Assembly: GCA_039591075.1 (NCBI GenBank)
Contig: JBDHEI010000007.1
Coordinates: forward strand, 102,067 to 166,066
Source: JAOTVV01 sp039591075
GTDB taxonomy: Bacteria; Gemmatimonadota; Gemmatimonadetes; Gemmatimonadales; GWC2-71-9
DNA length: 64,000 nt
Reading direction: 5' to 3'
The notes beneath the pieces are model-generated. The model saw nothing but the letters and a program-made list of their open reading frames with translations, ran no database searches and was not told the origin of the DNA. Below, piece by piece: positions 1 through 8,720 of the stretch (position 1 is its first letter; every line of letters begins with the position of its first letter). Position numbers and translations under genes: made by a program.

Positions 1-260
1 GCTGTCCCCGCGACGATGGCATGGGCGTGTTCCCGATAGCTCGCGAATACGTAGTCGTCCGGGCGGATCGCATTGAGCGCACCAACGGCCACGGCTTCCT
101 GCCCGATGTACAGATGGCAGAACCCCCCGATCTGTCCTTGGGCGTACGCTTCGCCGGCCCGCTCCTCGAAGCGACGGACCAGCAGCATCTGCCGAAGCAG
201 CCGGTGGTAAAACTCGGCACGCCCGGGCTCGACATGATGGACGCGGGCTGGTTGCGACAC
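1..260 (-). CDS. pdhA: Pyruvate dehydrogenase E1 component subunit alpha, N-terminal part
   Basis: This is the 5' end of a thiamin-diphosphate-dependent E1-alpha subunit, which decarboxylates pyruvate and feeds the lipoyl arm of E2. The reading frame runs off the left edge after about 86 residues. Visible family features are the N-terminal helix with LLVRRFEERAGEAY, then GGFCHLYIGQEAVAVG and the start of the YREHAHA segment. The GTG start at 260 follows an AAGGAG box at good spacing and lies 20 nt downstream of the lipA stop. A lipA-pdhA transcription unit makes sense because the complex needs lipoate. A related branched-chain E1-alpha cannot be fully excluded from the N-terminus alone. Confidence 0.85.
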   Translation of the reverse strand, partial: MSQPARVHHVEPGRAEFYHRLLRQMLLVRRFEERAGEAYAQGQIGGFCHLYIGQEAVAVGALNAIRPDDYVFASYREHAHAIVAGT

Positions 261-280
261 CGCAGACGTCTCCTTGGGGC

Positions 281-1174
281 TCAGGTGCCGGCGCCTGCCT
301 GCTGCACCTGCTCCCAGGCGTGATACGATGAGCGTACGAGCGGGCCCGACTCGACGTGTCGGTACCCCATTCGCCGCCCGGCCTCGCGGAGTTGGGCGAA
401 CTCTTCCGGTGAATAAAAGCGTGCGACGGGCAGGTGGCCGTCCGAGGGACGGAGGTATTGGCCAATGGTCAAGAGGTCGACGGCTTCGTCACGCAGGTCC
501 TGCATGGCCACGACGAGTTCGTCCCACTCCTCCCCGAGCCCCACCATCAGACCGGACTTGGTGAGCAGGCTGGAATCCATCTCCTTGGCCCGCCGCAGCA
601 GGCGAAGGGCGCGGTCGTACCGACCGCCCGGCCGAGCGATGCGGTAGAGCCGCGCGACGGTCTCGAGGTTGTGGTTGAGTATGTCGGGCTTGGCATCGAC
701 GACGATCGCCAGCGCCCGGTCAGATCCCTTGAAGTCGGGAATCAGCAGTTCGACGGATGCCTCGGGCAGTCGTGCCCGGATCTCGGTCACGCAGCCAGCG
801 AATGCCTCGGCACCTCCGTTCGGCAGGTCGTCCCGGTCGACGCTGGTGATCACGATGTGCTGGAGGCCCAATCGGGCGACGGCTTCGGCGAGACGCGCCG
901 GTTCATCCGGATCGTAGGGCGCTGGCGTCCCGTGCGCCACGGCGCAATAGGCACAGTTCCGCGTGCACACGTCACCGAGAATCATGAACGTCGCTGCGCG
1001 GTGCTCCCAGCACTCCCCGATGTTGGGGCAATGGGCCTCCTCACAGACGGTGTGGAGGCCGAGATCGCGCATCATGTGTTTCACGCCGACGTAGGTCTGT
1101 CCCCCAGGGGCTTTCACCTTGAGCCAGGGGGGCTTGCGCGTCGGCGCGCGGGACGTGAGTTGGACGAGTTCCAT
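281..1174 (-). CDS. lipA: Lipoyl synthase (radical SAM)
   Basis: LipA inserts two sulfur atoms into protein-bound octanoyl groups, the last step of lipoyl cofactor synthesis. The 297-residue protein shows the auxiliary-cluster cysteines (CEEAHCPNIGEC) followed by the radical-SAM CTRNCAYC motif, and later the LEVGLGE-like segment LMVGLGEEWDE. The terminal RSSYHA motif, whose serine ligates the auxiliary cluster, is present. The ATG at 1174 is preferred because homology starts just after it; the frame is open further upstream to 1273, and no strong ribosome binding site is visible. It sits between thiO and pdhA on the same strand. Confidence 0.95.
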   Translation of the reverse strand: MELVQLTSRAPTRKPPWLKVKAPGGQTYVGVKHMMRDLGLHTVCEEAHCPNIGECWEHRAATFMILGDVCTRNCAYCAVAHGTPAPYDPDEPARLAEAVARLGLQHIVITSVDRDDLPNGGAEAFAGCVTEIRARLPEASVELLIPDFKGSDRALAIVVDAKPDILNHNLETVARLYRIARPGGRYDRALRLLRRAKEMDSSLLTKSGLMVGLGEEWDELVVAMQDLRDEAVDLLTIGQYLRPSDGHLPVARFYSPEEFAQLREAGRRMGYRHVESGPLVRSSYHAWEQVQQAGAGT

Positions 1175-1274
1175 AGGCAGCGAAACATAGCCAGCCGCAT
1201 GAGATGCGACCAGCGTGCTGTCCGCTGTGCGTGGGGTCAGGGCAATCGCGGCGAACGCACGACGACCGCCCAAA

Positions 1275-2384
1275 TCACGCCGGCCACAGCCTGGCGGGGT
1301 CGACCGGCGTCAGGTCGTATTCCACTTCTTCTCCGGTGAACAGCTGCAAGAGCACCTCCCCCGTGATCCCGGCGAGGAGGATGCCATTGCGTCCGTGGCC
1401 GGTCGCGTACCACAGGTTGGATACCGTGGGATCGCGGCCGATGATGGGCCGCATGTCGGGGGTCCCCGGCCGGAGACCGGCCCAGGTCCGCCTCACGGTC
1501 CCGCTCCCCAGTACCGGGTAGATACGCCGGATCTTCGCGAGGATGTCGTCGAGCCCGCCTTGGGTTGTGGAGGGATCGTAGCCGACATGCTCCATCGTGG
1601 AGCCCCCGATGGCCTCACCCCGTCGCTCCATCACGTAGCCGTGGCCGGCGTAGACCGTGGCGGGGGGCTCGTCCGCGGGCCAGTCGAGGGCGATCATCTG
1701 ACCGCGAATCGGCTCCACCGGCAACGCCCGCGGCAATCCCCGCACCTGACTCGACCAACAGCCAGCCGCGAGGATCACGGAGCCAGCACTGACTATGCCG
1801 CTCGCGGTGCGCACACCGGTCACGCGCTCCCCGTCGAATAGGAGTTGGTCGCCCCGACTTGCGACGATCTCGACGCCGTGGCGCCGCTGTGCGCTCTCGA
1901 GCCAGGCCTGGTGCAGCGCCAGCGGGTCGAGGCCGCCGTCTTCGGCGGCCATCGCCGCCCCCAGCACGTCGGGGCCGAGACCTGGGGCAATCTTCTGTAC
2001 CTCGTCGACCGAGAGCCAATCGACCGTGAAGCCGCTCTGGCGCTGCATGGACACCGCTTCGCGCAACCTGGTGATGTCGTCCTCGTCCAGTGCCAGCTGG
2101 AGGATGCCGTCGGTGCGGTAGGCGATGTCGAGTCCCGTCTCCTCCTGGAGCGCGGGGATCAGCTCCGCGTAGAGATCCCGAGCCCGAACGGAGAAGACGA
2201 ACATCGGGTCGGCCGGGTCGCTCTCGGCGAACGTCGCCAGCATCCCGGCCGCGGCCGGGGTGGCCGCGCCGGGCTCGGGTCCCGATTCGAGCACGGTGGT
2301 CGTGATCCCGTGGCTGGCGAGTCGGTGGGCGCACGCCGCGCCAATGATGCCACCGCCGATCACGACGACGTCAGGACTGAGCAT
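1275..2384 (-). CDS. thiO: Glycine oxidase ThiO-like FAD-dependent amino acid oxidase
   Basis: This 369-residue protein has a DAO-family fold. The N-terminal dinucleotide-binding motif is VVIGGGIIGAACAHRLA, followed by the acidic LES that contacts the FAD ribose. The C-terminal GHGRNGILLA motif is typical of ThiO. The known role is oxidation of glycine to iminoglycine for the thiazole moiety of thiamin. No thi genes are nearby, so assignment to ThiO rather than another D-amino-acid oxidase rests on the C-terminal motif. The adjacent gcv and lipA genes suggest glycine metabolism, which is an inference. The start has an AAGGGA box directly against the ATG, closer than usual. Confidence 0.8.
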   Translation of the reverse strand: MLSPDVVVIGGGIIGAACAHRLASHGITTTVLESGPEPGAATPAAAGMLATFAESDPADPMFVFSVRARDLYAELIPALQEETGLDIAYRTDGILQLALDEDDITRLREAVSMQRQSGFTVDWLSVDEVQKIAPGLGPDVLGAAMAAEDGGLDPLALHQAWLESAQRRHGVEIVASRGDQLLFDGERVTGVRTASGIVSAGSVILAAGCWSSQVRGLPRALPVEPIRGQMIALDWPADEPPATVYAGHGYVMERRGEAIGGSTMEHVGYDPSTTQGGLDDILAKIRRIYPVLGSGTVRRTWAGLRPGTPDMRPIIGRDPTVSNLWYATGHGRNGILLAGITGEVLLQLFTGEEVEYDLTPVDPARLWPA

Positions 2385-2457
2385 TCCCTTGAGCTGAAAC
2401 TGGTGGACTCATAGGTTCGTACTGTAGACTGAACCCTCTCACGTCGGGAGGCAAGGG

Positions 2458-2670
2458 ATGCTGCGCACGATCGTCGGGTATGCGGTGCTCGCCATTCTCG
2501 GCATTCTGGCCCTGAAGCTGCTCTTCGGGCTGTTAAGCATCGCGTTTACCCTCTTCTGGGCGTTGCTCTGGCTCGCGCTCCTCGGGTTCATCTTCTACCT
2601 TGTCCTGAAGGTGATCAGCCCGTCGACCGCTAAGCGGGTCAAGGAGAAGATCAAGGGCGAGGCGGAATAG
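2458..2670 (+). CDS. Small membrane protein, two hydrophobic segments
   Basis: A 70-residue protein with a good ribosome binding site (GGGAGGCAAGGG before ATG). Two hydrophobic stretches cover roughly residues 5-30 and 31-52, and a short basic-acidic tail follows (KRVKEKIKGEAE). No family is recognised with confidence. It is transcribed alone, divergent from thiO, and ends before a strong bidirectional hairpin. Confidence 0.7.
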   Translation: MLRTIVGYAVLAILGILALKLLFGLLSIAFTLFWALLWLALLGFIFYLVLKVISPSTAKRVKEKIKGEAE

Positions 2671-2690
2671 AGCCAGGAACGCCGAATTTA

Positions 2691-2728
2691 CGGTGCCGGC
2701 AGGTCGACTCCTCGACCGGCCGGCACCG
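2691..2728. terminator. Bidirectional hairpin terminator between convergent genes
   Basis: CGGTGCCGGC (2691-2700) pairs with GCCGGCACCG (2719-2728). Inside it GGTCGA pairs with TCGACC around a CTCC loop, so the whole stem is about 16 bp with one A/G mismatch. It lies between two converging genes. There is no long T-run, so the claim rests on stem strength and position. Confidence 0.7.
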
Positions 2729-2742
2729 TTGCCGTGTCCGGG

Positions 2743-3516
2743 TCAGCGGCGTGCGAGATCGGCGGGTGGAGTGTCCCGGATCTCGCGCAGACGGAGCGTG
2801 ATGGTGGCGATGGAGGCGAACTTCAGCTTCAGCTGGACCATGAGGCGGCGTGCGTCGTCGGTGAGCCACATCCGCGGTTCCTTGGCTTCCTCCAAAATCC
2901 CGCGTCCCTGAATCACCGGTCGGACCACGATGGTGGGAAATCGGCCTGCCGGGAGGTCGAGGGTGTCCCGACCCAGGACTTCCAGAACCACCGGGTTGCG
3001 GTCCGGACGGAAGTAGCGCTCGAATTCGTATCGCGCGCCGACTTCGAGGGGCACCGTACGGACGAAGTAGAAGAAGGCGGCGTCGTCGAGCGGTGCGACG
3101 GAGGTCGGCGACACCGAGTCGGCCCCATTCTGGGTGTAGAACCCCGAGTCGGGGAAGATCTCGTACGCCGTGTAGCGTTCGGAGTTCCCCTCGCGGAAGT
3201 CCTGGATGAACCGGCGGGAGGCAAAGTCGTCAATCCCGATCCACGAATCCATCCGGTCGTCGAGGCGATAGAAGAACGAGCCGCCCCGCAGCCGAAAGAC
3301 CACGTGAAGCGACGGAGCATCGCGGATGGTGTCGATCCCGGCCACGTGCATCAATCCCTCGCCCAGGGTCAAGATGCCGAACCGTGCATCGTAGATGAGG
3401 GTTTCGCCCACCGGGAACCGCCGGGCGAGATCGAGGGTGGAATCCTGCAGGGTCTGAGCGGCCGCCGGACCGGCGCCGGTCAGCACCGCCAGCGTGAGCA
3501 GTCCGAAGCGCGTCAT
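2743..3516 (-). CDS. DUF3108-type exported protein
   Basis: A 257-residue protein with a signal peptide (about residues 1-21, cleaved after AAA). The mature part has the DUF3108 pattern: an FPVGETLIYDARFGILTLGEG start, a central YRLDDRMDSW segment, and a late RMWLTDDARRLMVQLK strand ending near TITLRLREI. Family members are predicted periplasmic beta-rich proteins of unknown function. Its ATG overlaps the stop of the upstream glycosyltransferase (ATGA), so the two are probably translationally coupled. Confidence 0.8.
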   Translation of the reverse strand: MTRFGLLTLAVLTGAGPAAAQTLQDSTLDLARRFPVGETLIYDARFGILTLGEGLMHVAGIDTIRDAPSLHVVFRLRGGSFFYRLDDRMDSWIGIDDFASRRFIQDFREGNSERYTAYEIFPDSGFYTQNGADSVSPTSVAPLDDAAFFYFVRTVPLEVGARYEFERYFRPDRNPVVLEVLGRDTLDLPAGRFPTIVVRPVIQGRGILEEAKEPRMWLTDDARRLMVQLKLKFASIATITLRLREIRDTPPADLARR

Positions 3517-4271
3517 GGTGACCCCGGGCGTTGAATCGGAACGGAAGGGGCAGGGATTTCCAGCCGTCGGCCCGCTCGGAATAAGGCCACGGCCGTGCCG
3601 AACGGTGCGTCAGTCGAGTGGGATCGGAGACCATTCACGTGGCGGCCAACGGGCACGGCGGCGATCTGCCGGGCCTGGGTGGCCGCTCTGGCCACCAGCT
3701 CGGCATGGGCAGAGACACCATCGGTTTCGAGGAGGCCACCGTGCCGATCGGCGAGCACGTTTTTCAGGGTCACGAGGCGAATCAGCGCCACTCCCGAGAG
3801 CGGGTCCCGGAGCCCGGGCAGCTGGATGCCTGGACGCAGGAGCTGCGGTGCCCAGTGGTGCACGAGTCGCATGCCCAATGACTCGCCCGCCAGATCCGAC
3901 TCCCCGATAACCACGTCGGCACCGGATTCGAAGCGCTTGATCAGGTCCAGCACCACCACGGGCGAGAATGAGAAGTCGGCAGGCAGCGTTGCGACGCCGT
4001 CCCGGCGGTGTCGATCCGACCGGTCCAGCGCATCACGGAACAGGGCTTCCAGGCTCGCCGCGCGGCCACGCGGCGTCGGCCACCGCGTGAGCGTCATCGG
4101 CAGCGCTTGCTGGTACATCTCGAGCGTATCCCCGGTGCCGTCGGTGGAACCGTCGTCGGCGACCAGGATGTGGTACTCCCTGGGGAACTCCGCGAAGACC
4201 TTCCGGAGCTTCCACAGGAGGACCCCGATGGTCGGGGCATCGTTGTGTGATGCGATGCAGACATATATCAC
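3513..4271 (-). CDS. Glycosyltransferase family 2 protein
   Basis: A 252-residue GT-A fold enzyme. It opens with IYVCIASHNDAPTIG and carries the nucleotide-binding VADDGSTDGTGDTL motif near residues 38-50. The usual DxD-like acceptor region is replaced by LPADFSFSP. No membrane segments are evident, so it probably acts on the cytoplasmic face. The substrate cannot be inferred. The start faces a divergent gene across about 215 nt in which I see no clear promoter. Confidence 0.75.
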   Translation of the reverse strand: MIYVCIASHNDAPTIGVLLWKLRKVFAEFPREYHILVADDGSTDGTGDTLEMYQQALPMTLTRWPTPRGRAASLEALFRDALDRSDRHRRDGVATLPADFSFSPVVVLDLIKRFESGADVVIGESDLAGESLGMRLVHHWAPQLLRPGIQLPGLRDPLSGVALIRLVTLKNVLADRHGGLLETDGVSAHAELVARAATQARQIAAVPVGRHVNGLRSHSTDAPFGTAVALFRAGRRLEIPAPSVPIQRPGSP

Positions 4272-4485
4272 TACGGCAATTCCTCGTCACGAGTGGGCCG
4301 TCTGCCGTCCACCCACACATACCGCGGGACGGCCCGAAAGTTCAGGACGGCAATCTACATCATGGTGGGAGCCCGGTGTGATGGGGCTCACGGGGGCGGG
4401 TGCCGAAGACCCGCACACTGGTAGGGGCTGCGAGGGATGGGAACCACAGCTTCCGGTCCTGGTAGTGACACATGGAGGGGACGCC

Positions 4486-5208
4486 ATGATCCTTGCCAAT
4501 CTCCGGCCGCGAATCGGGGCCTCCGATCTCGATCTCGTGATCCGCGTGCTCGCCGACGGCGACGGCGCGGCGCGGCGACGCATCGAGCAGGAGATCGCGA
4601 CCGAGGGTGTCGATTGGCTCCTCGATCGAGAGGGCCTTCCGGAGCGCCTTCGGTCGCACCCCGAGTTGGGGAGCCCCTCAGCGCACCTGTTCATGTACGT
4701 CACGGTGCGGCATGCGCTGTTGGCCGCGGACATCGACGATGCGACGCTGAGTGACTACCTGGGGGCGCTGATCCTCGAGTTCGGGAAGCGCGGACGGGCG
4801 TTCCGCATCGCCGAGCATGACGATGCCTCCTATCGCTACCTGGTCGACATCGTCGATGATCTCTCAGTCGAGTCGGGCCGGCGGGGATTCCTTCTGAGCG
4901 TGCATTTGGGGAACTTCAGCCTCTGGCTGGCCGGCATCTTCCCAGACCATGTGACGGCCCGGAACGAGCGCCGCGGCGCGCCGGGGATCGGGTACTACGA
5001 CGAGCTGGGGGCGCGGGGGTTCTCGTTGGCCGCAGAGCATCGATTGGCGCATCAACTGGAGATGAGCGGCACCTACCGGTCCGTGGCCGACTCGTTCCGC
5101 CGCATCCGGGTGGCCTTGAACCACATCTCCGATCGCCTGCTGTTCCCGTCCGTCCACACACCGAGCCGCCTGCTGCGGCAGGTCGCCGACGGCTTCACGG
5201 CGGCATAG
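4486..5208 (+). CDS. Conserved-looking protein of unknown function
   Basis: A 240-residue soluble protein. The frame is open much further upstream, but an excellent GGAGGGG box places the start at the ATG at 4486. The N-terminal half is helical (a repeated LLDREGLPERLRSHPE-type pattern) and the second half has a compact LSVHLGNFSLWLAGIFPDHV segment. I recognise no catalytic motif, signal peptide or membrane span. It is transcribed alone between divergent and convergent neighbours. Confidence 0.7.
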   Translation: MILANLRPRIGASDLDLVIRVLADGDGAARRRIEQEIATEGVDWLLDREGLPERLRSHPELGSPSAHLFMYVTVRHALLAADIDDATLSDYLGALILEFGKRGRAFRIAEHDDASYRYLVDIVDDLSVESGRRGFLLSVHLGNFSLWLAGIFPDHVTARNERRGAPGIGYYDELGARGFSLAAEHRLAHQLEMSGTYRSVADSFRRIRVALNHISDRLLFPSVHTPSRLLRQVADGFTAA

Positions 5209-5223
5209 GCCCAGCGGGAGTCG

Positions 5224-5715
5224 TCAGGTTCGAAGGCTGTCGATGTCGGCGAACATCGGACACCTCGGTGTCGACACCGCCTGCCAGTTCACCCGGAGCC
5301 CGTAGAGGGGAATGGCGTAGGTCCCGCTCGAAACGCCGCCTAGGACTGGGTAGCCGCGCGGCGGTTCGCTCAGGTAGATCAGCACGCCCATGAAAGTGTC
5401 CGTGGAGTCCTCCACCAGCGCCAACCCGAAGCCGGGCAGCTGTGGAAACCCCTCGCCGCCGTACATGACCGTGGGGCCATCGTCCCCAGCAACCACGGTG
5501 GCCGCGGTGGTGCCGTAGCCCACCACCCTGGCGGGCACGGTTCCGTTGAGGCCAGGCGGCACCTCTACCAGCACCTTGGTCCCGCCGCGGAACTCCTCCA
5601 GAGTCATCGCGGCGCCCGCCATCGCAGCAAGGCCGCACGAGGCGCTATTCTCGGAGCTGCGTGTGCCGCAGGCGACCACGAGAATCGCCGCGAACACTAG
5701 GACCAGGGGTCTCAT
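5224..5715 (-). CDS. Predicted lipoprotein of unknown function
   Basis: A 163-residue protein with a lipoprotein signal: MRPLVLVFAAILVVAC gives a lipobox cysteine at residue 16, followed by a short polar linker. The mature part is beta-rich and glycine/proline-rich. No family is recognised. It is convergent with the preceding gene (15 nt apart) and divergent from the fmdB-like operon. Confidence 0.65.
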   Translation of the reverse strand: MRPLVLVFAAILVVACGTRSSENSASCGLAAMAGAAMTLEEFRGGTKVLVEVPPGLNGTVPARVVGYGTTAATVVAGDDGPTVMYGGEGFPQLPGFGLALVEDSTDTFMGVLIYLSEPPRGYPVLGGVSSGTYAIPLYGLRVNWQAVSTPRCPMFADIDSLRT

Positions 5716-5808
5716 GACCCAAACCTATCCGTGAACGGCGGGCCAGGCCAGCGCGGGAATCGCGACGAGGCTTCAGGGGAATCACCTGGTGGCTCGGGTC
5801 GCGCTCGC

Positions 5809-5836
5809 TTGACCCCTTCGATCGGAGGATTATCGT
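5809..5836 (+). promoter_or_regulatory. Probable sigma70-type promoter for the FmdB/PspA-like operon
   Basis: TTGACC (5809-5814), a 16-bp spacer, and TATCGT (5831-5836), about 50 nt upstream of the fmdB-like start. The local AT content is higher than the surroundings. Found by eye. Confidence 0.5.
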
Positions 5837-5886
5837 TTCCTCAAGTCTCGGTTCCTAGTCAGTGGTCTCTGTTCGAGGTATCCGCT

Positions 5887-6051
5887 ATGCCGACCTATGA
5901 GTATCGGTGTGCGAATTGTGGAAAGCGCTTCTCCGTGGTGGAGTCGATTTCCAAGCATGAGGCGTCCCGGCGGAAGTGCCCCAAGTGCAAATCCGTCAAG
6001 GTCTCCCAGGTGTTGTCGGCGTTCTTCGCCAAGACGGCCAAGAAGAGCTGA
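5887..6051 (+). CDS. FmdB-family zinc-ribbon protein
   Basis: A 54-residue protein that starts with MPTYEYRCANCGKRF and continues with CPKCKS, the two CxxC pairs of the FmdB/CxxC_CxxC_SSSS regulatory-protein family (putative zinc ribbon). The C-terminus is basic (AKKS). GAGG lies 8 nt before the ATG. The next gene begins at the base after its stop, so the pair is one transcription unit. The function of the family is not well established. Confidence 0.85.
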   Translation: MPTYEYRCANCGKRFSVVESISKHEASRRKCPKCKSVKVSQVLSAFFAKTAKKS

Positions 6052-6618
6052 GTGTTTCGGCGCTTTCGCGATGCCATCAACGCGGCGCTCGACGCGGCCG
6101 CGGCGGGTGAACCCGGGAAGATGGTGTCGGGGATGCGGGATGCCGTGATCCAAGCCCGCACCTCGATCGAGGCGATGCGGCAGGGGATCCGGCAGACCGA
6201 GCAGCGTCTGGCCCACGAGCGGCAGCAGTTGTCGGATGCGGAGCGGCGTGGGCGGCTGGCGCAGGAGATTCAGGATGCCGAGACCCAGGGCGTCGCCGAG
6301 CGCTTTGCCGCCAAGCACCGGGAGCGGGTCGACGTCTTGGAGCGGAAGCTCGAAGCTCAGCGGAGCGAGCTGGTGCTCGCCGAGCGCGAGTTCGAGGAGA
6401 TGAAGGCCAAGCTGATCGAGATCGAGCGGCAGCGTCCCGCGGCGGATGCTGCTCGCAACGTCGAGTCGGCATGGCGGGACCTCGAGGCGGCCGGCGGCAG
6501 CCGGCCGGACACCGATCTCGAGGACCAGGTGCTAGGATCGCGGCTGGACCGGTCCGCGCGCGAGGCCCGGGCCGAGGAGCAATTGCGCGAGCTCAAGAAG
6601 AAGATGGGGAAAGGATAG
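6052..6618 (+). CDS. PspA/IM30-like coiled-coil protein
   Basis: A 188-residue, highly charged and almost fully helical protein. It starts with FRRFRDAINAALDAAAAGEPGKMV, which resembles the N-terminal amphipathic helix and first hairpin of PspA/IM30 proteins. Heptad-rich coiled coil then runs from about residue 35 to 130. Classical PspA is about 220 residues, so this is short. It starts with GTG immediately after the fmdB-like stop. A membrane-stress role is inferred only from this similarity. Confidence 0.6.
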   Translation: MFRRFRDAINAALDAAAAGEPGKMVSGMRDAVIQARTSIEAMRQGIRQTEQRLAHERQQLSDAERRGRLAQEIQDAETQGVAERFAAKHRERVDVLERKLEAQRSELVLAEREFEEMKAKLIEIERQRPAADAARNVESAWRDLEAAGGSRPDTDLEDQVLGSRLDRSAREARAEEQLRELKKKMGKG

Positions 6619-6622
6619 GGCC

Positions 6623-7021
6623 GTGGAGATCAAAGCGGGTCGGATGGTCTATCTGGGGTATGGCAAGTATTGGCGATCGGACGCCATCGTCGGGCTCAGG
6701 CCGATCGAAGAGGAGCGGGGTCCCGGGCGCCGCACCGAGGTGTTCACGGCGACCATGGACGCGCCCATTGTCGCCTCGCGGAGCGAACGTGCGATACTCC
6801 GGGAAATGGCAGTGGCGAGCGACGAGCAGTTTCGCATGCAAGAGGCCCGGGCGGTGCTCGGCGACCTTGTCGACGCCCTGGACGACATCCCGGATGTGCT
6901 TCGGCGTGTGCTGGTCACGGAAGCGCGGTTCGACGTCCCGGCCTGGATTCGGCGGGTGCGGAGCCTCACGAGACCCGAGGGCGACGAGACGTCGGACGAG
7001 CAGAACGAGCTGTTCGACTGA
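6623..7021 (+). CDS. Unknown protein, third gene of the FmdB/PspA-like operon
   Basis: A 132-residue protein starting with GTG 4 nt after the previous stop. The N-terminus (MVYLGYGKYWRSDAIVGLRP) looks beta-rich. The middle is helical (LGDLVDALDDIPDVLRRVL) and the C-terminus is acidic. No family is recognised. It likely works with its two upstream neighbours because of the tight spacing. Confidence 0.6.
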   Translation: MEIKAGRMVYLGYGKYWRSDAIVGLRPIEEERGPGRRTEVFTATMDAPIVASRSERAILREMAVASDEQFRMQEARAVLGDLVDALDDIPDVLRRVLVTEARFDVPAWIRRVRSLTRPEGDETSDEQNELFD

Positions 7022-7132
7022 GGTCGACTCTGCGCCGCGCGGCTGTCGAGGCGCGAGGTTGTGGTTCGAGGTCCCCAAGGCTGAGGGTCGCAGTGCCGCA
7101 GCGGCTCTTCCCTACCGTCCTACCGCCCCCCG

Positions 7133-8626
7133 TTACTCCTCCTTACTGAAGAACGGCGCCCACTTCTCAGGTGGTGACGGCTTCGTGAGCAGGCTCACGA
7201 CCACGAGCAGGGTGATCGAGACGATCACGCCGGGAATCACGATGTAGTCGCTGCTGGCGAAATCGAACTCCGACCCGCTCAGGGTGAGGGTGAACTTCCC
7301 CGCGAGTGCCGGAATCCGACCCACAATGCCGATGCCGATGATGGTTCCTAGCCCACCGGCAAGGCAGGCGACACCGCCCGACGGTGTCACGCGCTTCCAG
7401 AGGAACGCGGCGAGCAGGGCGGGCGTAAGGCTCGCCCCCACCAACGAGTACGCGTACAGTGCCATCGAGAGAATGGTCTGGAATTGGGTGAGGAGCACGA
7501 GCCCCAGGCCACCGAACAGCACGATGAACACGCGCTGGAGGTTGATCAGGCGCTTCTCGCTCGCGTCCGGATTGATGAACCGCTGGTAGATGTCGCGGCT
7601 CACGTTGGTCGAGGGGACCAGCAGGAAGGTGTTTCCGGTCGAGAGCACGATCGCCACGGCGGCGGCGAGGAGGAACGCCCCGCCGAGCACCGGGAGCCCG
7701 TGGCGGGCTGTATGCATGATGATGGTCTCCGACGCTGCGCGCCCCACGATCGACGTCTGCGCCGTCAGGTCCGGGAACGCGGCACGCCCGACGATGGCGA
7801 CCAGGGCTAGCGTCGTCTCGATGAGCACGACGCCCACCACCATGCCGATGACCGCCCGCCGTGCGGCGTTGGCATCCTTGGCCGAGAAGAACTTCTGGTA
7901 CATCCCGCTCTCGCCAAGAAGCAGGAGAAACGTCGGCATCGAGACGCCCAAGACCCAGAGCACGTTGTGACCCCCCATCGCCGTCAGGTGCTCCGCCGGC
8001 AGTCGCTCGGCCACCGCGCCGATACCACCAAGTTGGAACACCATGTAGGGGAGCGTGAAGACCACGGCGAGCGTGATGATGATGCCGTTGAAGAGGTCGA
8101 CGGTCACGATGGACACCATACCGGCAAGTGCGGTGAACAGCACGATGGCGGCGGCGGTGATGAGCATCCCCTGGGTCGGCGAGATTGCGCCGTCGGTGAC
8201 GATGGTGAGAATCCAGCCACCACCGCGGAACTGGTACGCCGCGATCGTTACGTACGCGAGGATGATGGCGATGGTCCCCAGGACACGCGCCGCGGCGTTG
8301 TACCGCTGCTCCAACAGGTCCGGGACGGTATACTGCGCGATGCGGCGGACGCGACCGGCAATGAAGTAGGCGACGATCAACCCGACCCAGGCGCCGAAGG
8401 AAAACCACAGCTCCGACAGGCCGGACCGGAAGGCAAGGCCTGCGCCGCCGAACAGAGACCCCGATCCAATCCAGGTGCAGACCAACGTGCCCACCAGCAT
8501 GTACACGGGGACGGCGCGACCGGCCACCATGAAGTCGTCGTGGCTCTTGACGGTCCGCGAGCGCCAGAGGCTGACGCCAATGAGCGCCAACGGGTAGGCG
8601 AGGACGACGACGGCGAACAGGCTCAT
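7133..8626 (-). CDS. Sodium:solute symporter (SSS family)
   Basis: A 497-residue integral membrane protein with about 13 hydrophobic segments, the usual size for the SSS/SSF family. The TM1-2 region has the broken-helix pattern GTLVCTWIGSGSLFGGAGLA, and the loop before TM8 reads STGNTFLLVPSTNVSRDIYQRF, matching the family sodium-binding region. The substrate (sugar, amino acid, carboxylate or vitamin) is not predictable. AGGAG lies 7 nt before the ATG. It sits 94 nt downstream of the peptide ABC operon on the same strand. Confidence 0.9.
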   Translation of the reverse strand: MSLFAVVVLAYPLALIGVSLWRSRTVKSHDDFMVAGRAVPVYMLVGTLVCTWIGSGSLFGGAGLAFRSGLSELWFSFGAWVGLIVAYFIAGRVRRIAQYTVPDLLEQRYNAAARVLGTIAIILAYVTIAAYQFRGGGWILTIVTDGAISPTQGMLITAAAIVLFTALAGMVSIVTVDLFNGIIITLAVVFTLPYMVFQLGGIGAVAERLPAEHLTAMGGHNVLWVLGVSMPTFLLLLGESGMYQKFFSAKDANAARRAVIGMVVGVVLIETTLALVAIVGRAAFPDLTAQTSIVGRAASETIIMHTARHGLPVLGGAFLLAAAVAIVLSTGNTFLLVPSTNVSRDIYQRFINPDASEKRLINLQRVFIVLFGGLGLVLLTQFQTILSMALYAYSLVGASLTPALLAAFLWKRVTPSGGVACLAGGLGTIIGIGIVGRIPALAGKFTLTLSGSEFDFASSDYIVIPGVIVSITLLVVVSLLTKPSPPEKWAPFFSKEE

Positions 8627-8720
8627 GGGGATCTCCTACCTTCGGGCATGGCGGCTGGTGATGACGAGAGCACGGCCGACGGGCGCGGTAAAATGGAGGG
8701 CCCACCGAGCGATGGCAACG

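Noticed and set aside
7030..7095. GGTTCGAGGTCCC looks like a tRNA T-arm
   Set aside because: The flanking bases do not form a T-stem with proper pairing, and no D-arm, anticodon arm or acceptor stem can be built around it.
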